Notes under the pieces: model-generated
The model's database searches: none
What the model was told of the DNA's origin: nothing
What the model saw: the letters and a program-made list of their open reading frames with translations, nothing else
Translations under genes and position numbers: made by a program
Origin: Ruegeria sp. SCSIO 43209
GTDB lineage: Bacteria; Pseudomonadota; Alphaproteobacteria; Rhodobacterales; Rhodobacteraceae
Length of the DNA stretch: 64,000 bases
Assembly (NCBI RefSeq): GCF_019904295.1
Contig: NZ_CP065359.1
Coordinates: 2,195,001 to 2,259,000, forward strand
Direction: 5' to 3'
Shown: one piece after another, positions 52,263 through 58,467 of the stretch
How positions within the stretch are numbered: the stretch's first letter is position 1
How the letters are laid out: each line of letters opens with the position of its first letter

Positions 52263-52733
52263 TCAGTTTCCTTCCGTTTGTTCTGCCTCGGTGCGCTGCT
52301 CTTGCAGCTTGCGTTCCCGATCCGGCCAACTCTCCTTGATGAAGGCGAGGATGTCCCAGATTTCCTGATCCGACAGAGTGTACTCGAAACCTGGCATACC
52401 GCTTTTGACGTCAGTGACACCCATCTGCTTCAAAGTTTGGTACCCGCCAAACTTTGTATAGTCGAACAACAGCTTGTCGCCGTGATGCCAGGTATGCCCG
52501 GTTCGGTCATGCGGGGGCGCGCAAGACGCCATCCGGATCAGGTGTTTGCCAATCCTGCTGACCCTCCAAATTTGCCCCGTGGCATGACGCGCAGTTTTCG
52601 GCGTACAAAACTGCACCACGTGCCGAATCCGCTGATGCACTGTTTGCGCACGCCCACTCAGGCCCCAGCCAGCGACCGCGACAATGATCACCACAGCAGC
52701 TAGTGACACCCATTTCGCCGCGCTCTTGTTCAT
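52263..52733 (-). pseudogene. Cytochrome c gene with two compensating frameshifts
   Basis: The ATG at 52733 overlaps the multicopper oxidase stop by ATGA. A membrane anchor comes first (VSLAAVVIIVAVAGW). After RAQTV the coding sequence moves to another frame, which holds the heme motif in YAENCASCHGANLEG (near 52590), then returns to the first frame before PHDRTGHTWHHG and the distal GMPGFE. One base missing near 52638 and one extra C in the run near 52514 explain both changes. Corrected, it would be an intact membrane-anchored monoheme cytochrome of about 156 residues. It is either a real decayed gene or two sequencing errors. Confidence 0.82.
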
Positions 52734-54103
52734 GACGCCACGCTCAGCCAGGTCTTCATTCCAGCGGCCTGATGCGAAAGCATGTGGCAATGAAACAGCC
52801 AGTCCCCCGGGTTATCCGCAACGAACGCAATCTCCCGCGTTTCCATCCGGTCAACCAGTATTGTGTCTCGCAACGGTCCCAGGCTCCCGTTCGACAGAAC
52901 TTCCTGAAAGTGCGTCCCGTGCAAGTGCATGGCGTGCGCAAAGACAGTGTCGTTCTGCATCTGAATACGGACTATGTCGCCACGCGAAACAGAAGCGAGC
53001 GGGTCTTCGGGTAACCCTGCGACTCCGTTGAATGTCCAGATCTGTCCTTCCTGAACCAACTCATTAGGGCTCATGACTTGGCCGTTGTAAGTACCTTGAC
53101 GCAGTCCGCCCATCGCCCCGCCTTCCATCACCAATGGAACCTTTAAGGCGTCAGAAACATCTTCAAGAAAAGAAACAGGGTTGGGTGGCAGAGCTTCGAT
53201 CTCATCGCGGCTGGCAGATGTACCGCTTCCCGAAACCGGGATCTCAGCGATAACAAATGATTCATCGCGTTCGTGAAGAGTTATTTGAACGGCTTCGTTC
53301 GATTCCGCTGTGACGTCGACAATCAAATCTGCTCGCTGCGCAGGTCCGAAAACAAGTGTTTCGAAATCTTCTGGCTGCCTTACAGGCATGCCATCATAAG
53401 CGACCAGTTTCCCGTTTGCGCCACCTACTGACACATACATGATCCGATCAGTTGCCACGTTGACCATTCGAATTCGCAATCGCTGGTTCGTCAAAACTTC
53501 GGTCATTGGCGATATGCGCGCGTGAACGTAGTTTCCCATGCGACCTGCATGGGTCCAGTCATGCATCGCGCCGAAATCATCGACGATTTGGGCGTCCTGA
53601 CCCAACCTCCAGTCATCCAGCAGGATCGTAATGTCATGATCCGTGTCCGGCGGGTCCATTTCGTCGACGATGAACGCGCCGTAAAGGCCCCTGGCCACTT
53701 GTTCCGTTGACTGGTTATGAGAGTGGTACCAGAAGGTTCCTGCATCCTTCAGAGGCAAGTCATACTGAAACTCGCCGCTTGTTGGTACAGCCTCCTGTGT
53801 AAGACCCGGCACCCCATCCATGTTGTTTGGAACCCGCAGTCCATGCCAATGGATTGCCGTAGGCTGAGGCAGTGAGTTCAGGAGTGTCCGGCGAACCGTT
53901 TCGCCCTGCCGGGCACGAATTTCGGGGCCCGGAACACCGCCATCATATCCCCATATCTCGGTTTCAGGATAGCTGTCGGGGGCAACACGTGCCAATCCTG
54001 AACGCGCCTCGATTATTCGGGGGGCGGTAGCCGCCCTCCCGATAGTCGGCACTGCGATTAGTGCCGACGTGCCTGCAACGAATTGCCTGCGATTGAGCTT
54101 CAT
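52730..54103 (-). CDS. Multicopper oxidase
   Basis: A 457-residue periplasmic oxidase with a Tat signal (NRRQFVAGTSAL). Copper sites: HWHGLRVP and WYHSHNQ (N-terminal domain), HAMHLHGTHF, and the C-terminal FHCHMLSHQAAGM with the His-Cys-His bridge and axial Met. It is similar to CueO/CopA-type cuprous oxidases and would oxidise Cu(I) with O2. A cytochrome c gene overlaps its stop and another cytochrome gene lies 39 bp upstream, so electrons may pass through cytochromes instead of only O2. Confidence 0.95.
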   Translation of the reverse strand: MKLNRRQFVAGTSALIAVPTIGRAATAPRIIEARSGLARVAPDSYPETEIWGYDGGVPGPEIRARQGETVRRTLLNSLPQPTAIHWHGLRVPNNMDGVPGLTQEAVPTSGEFQYDLPLKDAGTFWYHSHNQSTEQVARGLYGAFIVDEMDPPDTDHDITILLDDWRLGQDAQIVDDFGAMHDWTHAGRMGNYVHARISPMTEVLTNQRLRIRMVNVATDRIMYVSVGGANGKLVAYDGMPVRQPEDFETLVFGPAQRADLIVDVTAESNEAVQITLHERDESFVIAEIPVSGSGTSASRDEIEALPPNPVSFLEDVSDALKVPLVMEGGAMGGLRQGTYNGQVMSPNELVQEGQIWTFNGVAGLPEDPLASVSRGDIVRIQMQNDTVFAHAMHLHGTHFQEVLSNGSLGPLRDTILVDRMETREIAFVADNPGDWLFHCHMLSHQAAGMKTWLSVAS

Positions 54104-54142
54104 TAGGACTTCCTTCCAAAGAATACTTGATCTCGCACTGGA

Positions 54143-55042
54143 TTATCCCCCGTCGTGCACATCCAGCAGATAGGTCGCCATTGCCTTCAGGTCTTCGTCT
54201 GTCAGAAAGCTGGTGCCATAGTTTACGACCTCTCCCATGGCGCCGCCGAATACATCGCCATCAGGCATGACGCCGGTGCGCAAGGCATAGGCCAGATCAT
54301 CAACCGTCCACCCACGCATTTGCAGGGTCTCAAAGTCGATGGCCGGAGCCTTGTTACCGCCCGGCAGATAGTCACTTCCCTTGAAGTGTTCCGTGTCCGA
54401 ATTTCTTGCGCCAGCCAGGTTTCTCCCGGTGTGACAGGCGGCACAATGCGTGGCACCTTCAACGAGTAACCGGCCCCGGTTCCATACATCATCATTGCCC
54501 GGTACGGGATCGGTCCGCGGCGGTTCCAAAAATGCCGCCCGCCACAGCTTCAGGCCCCATCTCTGATTGAAGGGGAACACCATTTCCTGCTCTTTTGACG
54601 GTTCCGCTACCGGTGCAACCGTTTTCCAGGCGGCCCAGAGATCGGCGATGTCCTGATCCGTGAAATTGGCATAAAACGGATAAGGAAAGGCCGGGTAGTA
54701 GGGCTGCCCGTCTGGCGATACACCCTGACGCACAGCGCGGGCAAATTCCTCGATCGTCCAATCACCGATCCCGTGATCGGGATCTGTGGTCAAGTTCGGC
54801 GAAAAGAGCGTGCCGAACGGGGTATCCAACTCCACCCCACCGGCCAAGGGCGCGCCCCCTTTGGCAAAGTCTGTGTGGCAGGCGATACAGCCACTTGCCC
54901 TTGCCAGATACGCCCCGCGGTTAACGTCACCTTGAATGTCGAGAGCTTGTAAGGGCTGGCCAATCGGCCAAGCCATCACAGCAACAAACCCTGCTGACGC
55001 CGTAACGGCGGCAGCAAGACCCAACCGTATTATCGGCTTCAT
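54143..55042 (-). CDS. Diheme cytochrome c
   Basis: A 299-residue protein with an N-terminal hydrophobic segment and two heme sites: CIACH near residue 52 and CAACH near 200. The arrangement resembles the cytochrome subunits of periplasmic alcohol/aldehyde dehydrogenases. It lies between the cytochrome c' and multicopper oxidase genes and would be an electron carrier. Start ATG at 55042. Confidence 0.92.
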   Translation of the reverse strand: MKPIIRLGLAAAVTASAGFVAVMAWPIGQPLQALDIQGDVNRGAYLARASGCIACHTDFAKGGAPLAGGVELDTPFGTLFSPNLTTDPDHGIGDWTIEEFARAVRQGVSPDGQPYYPAFPYPFYANFTDQDIADLWAAWKTVAPVAEPSKEQEMVFPFNQRWGLKLWRAAFLEPPRTDPVPGNDDVWNRGRLLVEGATHCAACHTGRNLAGARNSDTEHFKGSDYLPGGNKAPAIDFETLQMRGWTVDDLAYALRTGVMPDGDVFGGAMGEVVNYGTSFLTDEDLKAMATYLLDVHDGG

Positions 55043-55051
55043 GATGCATTC

Positions 55052-55675
55052 CTATTCCGACCGAAATCGCGTGTGACACGCCGAGCATGTCTGGCTCAAC
55101 ATCATGAACACACCATCTGCCGGCATTTCAGACAGCTGTGCTAGGTTTGGACTGCCAGCCATCATCCCGCTGCCCATCATGGAACCACCTCCCATCATGG
55201 AACCACTTCCCATCATGGAACCACTTCCCATCATGGAACCACCTCCCATCATGGATTTGCCGCCCATCATGCCGGAACCATGACCCGATCCGGACGCCAT
55301 CAGCCCGTTGTCTGCCGAAAGCGCAAGGCCTTCTGAGTAGATTTCCAACTGTCTGGCTATTTCTGTAAAGGAACCCCAATCCTGCCAGATTTGCGATTTG
55401 GCCTCCGAGGGTTTGCCATCAGATCCCTCTGGAAACAGCTTAGTCATGCTCTCACCGGCGTGGCTTCCGATTTTCTTGGCTTCGCTTCGTACCGTTTGCG
55501 CATTGTAGGGCGTTTTCCCCTGCATCATCGGTGTAAGGACCTTCATGCTGTCCTTCATCGCGGACATGCCGTCCATGCGTTCTTTGACGATACCGGTTGC
55601 GCCACCATGCGCCAGGGCGGCCGCCGCAAATAGTGAAACCAGGGCCACGCTTGTAGTCATTTTTAGAATGTTCAT
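55052..55675 (-). CDS. Class II cytochrome c (c'-type) with Met-Met repeat insert
   Basis: A 207-residue exported protein (signal peptide about 1-22). The four-helix class II cytochrome pattern has its heme motif CSACH at 197-201, near the C-terminus as expected, and RMDGM near the start. Residues about 125-173 are an insert with seven Met-Met pairs, five of them in strict six-residue steps (SMMGSG). Met-rich segments bind Cu(I) in other copper proteins; this may do so. It lies 9 bp from the diheme cytochrome gene. Confidence 0.88.
   Translation of the reverse strand: MNILKMTTSVALVSLFAAAALAHGGATGIVKERMDGMSAMKDSMKVLTPMMQGKTPYNAQTVRSEAKKIGSHAGESMTKLFPEGSDGKPSEAKSQIWQDWGSFTEIARQLEIYSEGLALSADNGLMASGSGHGSGMMGGKSMMGGGSMMGSGSMMGSGSMMGGGSMMGSGMMAGSPNLAQLSEMPADGVFMMLSQTCSACHTRFRSE
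55157..55303 (-). repeat. Tandem 18-bp coding repeat for Met-Met hexapeptides
   Basis: The + strand shows units of CCCATCATGGAACCACTT with small changes, in frame with the cytochrome c' gene, giving SMMGSG or SMMGGG. The repeat number could vary by slippage. It is coding, not a CRISPR array. Confidence 0.8.
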
Positions 55676-55730
55676 TTCTTTGTCCTTTTCGTCTGCTTCG
55701 ACGCGCCCATCTTGGGCCCAATTCGACTCG

Positions 55731-56069
55731 TCAGATCAGGACACGCGGCGGTGGTGGGTCAAACGCGATAATACTAAGAACCCGGTATTGAGCTCGAGGG
55801 ATCGAGTATCTTCGTTCCGTGCATTGGGGACCAGGCGGTGTTGGACCCATCAAAAATAGTCCAACAGCGTTGCAGATCGCTCCGCCATGACAATGCCCGG
55901 GATGACCCTGCTTGACATGTTCGACGTCCGCAGAGCCGGTTTGGTCAATCACATGCGGTGAATCACCGCCATGTGCATGAGCAGAATCGGCCGTCACAAG
56001 TAGCCCGCCAATGGCCAGCGCAATTGACAGGATGAAGTAACGAATTGCGGTGCCCACTCGACTCGTCAC
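55731..56069 (-). CDS. Small exported His-rich CHxGxxC protein
   Basis: About 112 residues from GTG 56069 (GTG 56057, with AAGGTGA upstream, is an alternative). A signal peptide or anchor (about 10-32) ends SAHAHGG. The middle has HPGHCHGGAICNA, and the C-terminus is Pro-rich (FDPPPPR). It is CopL- or DUF2946-like in shape but not firmly assigned. It shares the CHxGxxC core with the protein at 47753-48142. It lies two bases from the cytochrome c stop, so it is in the operon. Confidence 0.6.
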   Translation of the reverse strand: MTSRVGTAIRYFILSIALAIGGLLVTADSAHAHGGDSPHVIDQTGSADVEHVKQGHPGHCHGGAICNAVGLFLMGPTPPGPQCTERRYSIPRAQYRVLSIIAFDPPPPRVLI

Positions 56070-56071
56070 CT

Positions 56072-56521
56072 TCAGAAAATCCCGTTTTCCTGCTGCAACT
56101 CTCTTATATACGCTACGATGCCTTTCACATCCGCGCGGGTCAAGCCATCGACCGGCGGCATGTTACCGAACTTCCAATGATGGGCTCGAACACCATTCTG
56201 GACGGCCACGTAAAATGCCTCGTCCGAATGGTGGCTTGGTTCATAGATTTTATGCACCAATGGTGGTGCAAGGCCCACCAGACCAGTTGCATTCCCGCCA
56301 TGGCACGCCGAGCATTTTGCGTCGAATGCCACTTTGCCGACGGCCGCAAATTCGCTTAGCTGGTCCGGTAGATTGACGTTTTGGATTGGGTCTCCCGACG
56401 CCAGCGTCGACGTATCAGGTGTCGTCATCGAATGGCCAGCTGGTTGCTGATTTAGATTGTAGACGATTGCGACGGCACCTGCGATCGCCACACCGCCTAT
56501 CATGAGTGTAAGTTTATCCAT
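56072..56521 (-). CDS. Monoheme cytochrome c
   Basis: A 149-residue protein with an N-terminal membrane anchor (about 5-25), a heme site CSACH near residue 71, and the distal Met in GNMPPVDGLT. It is a likely electron carrier to or from the multicopper oxidase. It lies 70 bp after the transpeptidase gene. Start ATG at 56521. Confidence 0.9.
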   Translation of the reverse strand: MDKLTLMIGGVAIAGAVAIVYNLNQQPAGHSMTTPDTSTLASGDPIQNVNLPDQLSEFAAVGKVAFDAKCSACHGGNATGLVGLAPPLVHKIYEPSHHSDEAFYVAVQNGVRAHHWKFGNMPPVDGLTRADVKGIVAYIRELQQENGIF

Positions 56522-56590
56522 TTTACTATTTCACGTCGTTGTCAGTTACCGAGCTTAAGCACCTGTCCAGAAAAGCCGACTTGACCATGG

Positions 56591-57172
56591 TCAGATCAGT
56601 TTTACCTGCGTGCCCACGGTGGCCAGTTCGAACAAGTCCGCGATCTGCTCATTGTACAAGCCGATGCAGCCATTGGAGGATCTTCTTCCGATCTTGCGTG
56701 TGTCGTTGGTGCCGTGGATCCGGTAGTATTGCCAGCTCAAATATAGTGCATGTGTCCCCAGAGGATTCTCCGGACCCGGGCCCACATAGTCGGGCCAAGC
56801 GGGGTTGCGCTTTTTCATTGCTGGTGTCGGTCGCCAAGATGGCCCCTCAACCTTGCGAGTTACTGTGGTGTAGCCCAGCCTTGTAAGGTCTTCCGTCAGC
56901 GGCACGCTGGTTGGATACATCCGATAGACGCTCTCGTCTTCTGACCAATATTGCAGGACCTTGGACTGTGTATCGGACAGGATCACACCATTCTTAAGCG
57001 TATCAAAGTGATCCTGCCATTTAGCAACGCGGAATGAAGAAACATTGCGGCGCGTCCCTTGGGTTGTCATCGATTGGGCCCAAACGGCCGGTGCTGGAAA
57101 GAGAGTTGTCGCAGCAAACGCGGCAATCACTCCGCGTCGCGTAACAGCCTTTCTATCCCTGTTCGGTTTCAT
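56591..57172 (-). CDS. L,D-transpeptidase (YkuD family)
   Basis: A 193-residue exported enzyme with a Tat-like signal (TRRGVIAAFAATTLF). The YkuD active site is intact near the C-terminus: YYRIHGTNDTRKIG and RRSSNGCIGLYN, with the catalytic Cys in SNGC. It would crosslink peptidoglycan 3-3 or attach proteins to the wall. ATG 57172 was chosen; a GTG three codons earlier is possible. It is first of the eight-gene copper operon, with the CueR-type promoter 47 bp upstream. Confidence 0.92.
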   Translation of the reverse strand: MKPNRDRKAVTRRGVIAAFAATTLFPAPAVWAQSMTTQGTRRNVSSFRVAKWQDHFDTLKNGVILSDTQSKVLQYWSEDESVYRMYPTSVPLTEDLTRLGYTTVTRKVEGPSWRPTPAMKKRNPAWPDYVGPGPENPLGTHALYLSWQYYRIHGTNDTRKIGRRSSNGCIGLYNEQIADLFELATVGTQVKLI

Positions 57173-57218
57173 GCCTGCCACCCCAAACGTGTATTCTTGC
57201 TTTACGACTCATTTGGGC

Positions 57219-57249
57219 TGTATGCCCGGTTCCCGCGCTGGAAGGTCAA
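57219..57249 (-). promoter_or_regulatory. CueR-type promoter/operator of the periplasmic operon
   Basis: On the minus strand: -35 TTGACC (57249-57244), a 19-bp spacer and -10 CATACA (57224-57219). The spacer starts TTCCAGCG and contains GGGAACC, so it shares TTGACCTTCCA and GGAACC with the copA promoter. Confidence 0.7.
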
Positions 57250-57513
57250 CAAACAACAGGTTTTGCGTAAGGGAAATTTCGTCTGGAATACTGCTGCCGT
57301 AGGCACATGAGGCGGTTTCAAAGGTGGCTTCAGATCGTCAAGCCATTGTGAAAACCCAACTTTTCTTAGACATAATGCCAGTTCGCTTTCAGAAAGAGCT
57401 TTGTTTTCCGTACCGATCAAATACAATAAAATCAACGTTAACAATCGCTTAGATTCTGGTGAATTGATTTGATCAGCTGCCGGTGCGAAGGTATCAGATA
57501 CTAAGAATGACAA

Positions 57514-57822
57514 TCATGCTGGTCGAAGCACGATTCTCGTAGGAACTTGGGGACAGCAACCGCTGGGTAAATTCGTATCGAAATTCGCGCCGCATGAACT
57601 ACGCACAATCAGAGTCTCCACTTCATTGGCAAGTGGTTGATCGAAGTGCGCTAATAACGCTTCCATTGCTTCGTCAGTGGTCCTACCGGGCGCTACGCAA
57701 AGGATTTAGTAGATAGGCTCCAAGTGCTCATATTCGTCTGAAGTTAGTGTGAGTGGCTCTCGGGCAAACGCAAAACAGGGGAAAAAAGCTGCGTTGATTA
57801 TATGTTTAGCAATTTTCATCAT
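57514..57822 (-). pseudogene. Exported hypothetical protein with internal stop
   Basis: From ATG 57822, a signal-peptide-like start (about 1-20, ending FAFA) leads into EPLTLTSDEYEHLEPIY. A TAA at 57706-57708 (codon 39) then interrupts an open frame that continues with RTTDEAMEALLAHFDQP and ends at 57514 after a Cys-containing region. If the stop is real, the gene is dead. No family is recognised. Confidence 0.5.
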
Positions 57823-57877
57823 CCGCTCTTAGATATTCAATCTGACTTTCTAAACACTCTGAAAATGAGATTAGGAA

Positions 57878-58163
57878 ATGTCCGAAGCATTAAACGGACA
57901 CCAAAGCGGCCAAATCTCTCCGCTCGTCAGGGCATTTCGCGCTGATCTCCGCGCCTATCGCCGCCGACAAAGCCCAACGATACTCGCGGGCGAAGCTCGC
58001 CAAGAAGTTAAAGTGTCATCCGTTATTTATTGCCAGGATTGAGATCGGCCAAAGGCGCATAGATGTGCCAGAACTTGTTATACTATCGCGCGCACTTAGC
58101 ATTCCCCCGGAGCAGTTCTTAAAATTTGTCGCAGACGCAATGCCACTCGACGAGCGAGTTTAG
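57878..58163 (+). pseudogene. Frameshifted XRE-type helix-turn-helix regulator
   Basis: From ATG 57878 the frame reads VRAFRADLRAYRRR and then loses sense. A second frame from about 57966 gives SRAKLAKKLKCHPLFIARIE, then GQRRIDVPELVILSRALSIP, and a stop at 58161-58163. Together they make a complete HTH_3 regulator, so one frameshift (57955-57985) breaks it. No toxin or other partner is next to it. Confidence 0.7.
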
Positions 58164-58467
58164 GGTGCTGCTCTATTAAACGTTCAAGGTTTGAACCTGC
58201 ACCTGACGCTTGAAGAACTAAAAAGTACTCCAAAGCAAATGTTTGGAACAAATGCCATGCATCAAGTCGCACAGAGAAGCCGAAGCAACTCGCCAAAGGT
58301 GCTTCGGTCGACAAGGCCAGTAAATTTCCTTCAGACAAGAAACGTAAAAAAAACTAGCGCTTCTTAGGTTCCGTCAGCAGGTCGGCAGATCGCAGTTAGA
58401 GGTCATTTGGTGACAATAATGGCGGTGTCGCCTGAAGCACCACGACATCAAGTCCTCTTCCGCCAAA
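58164..58467. other. Gene-free stretch between XRE remnant and nrdJ
   Basis: About 300 bp with no gene I can support. On the + strand a Lys-rich frame (ending DKKRKKN) is open for about 45 codons but has no start signal or recognised family. It may be more island debris. Confidence 0.5.

Noticed and set aside
55157..55303. Regular 18-bp repeats that could be taken for a CRISPR array or minisatellite
   Set aside because: Units are contiguous without spacers and are in frame inside a cytochrome gene.
57202..57513. 103-codon minus-strand frame with TTG start
   Set aside because: It overlaps the CueR-type promoter, has no ribosome site, and matches no family.
58096..58338. 80-codon minus-strand frame
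   Set aside because: It runs antisense over the XRE remnant, where the + strand gives a recognisable helix-turn-helix.
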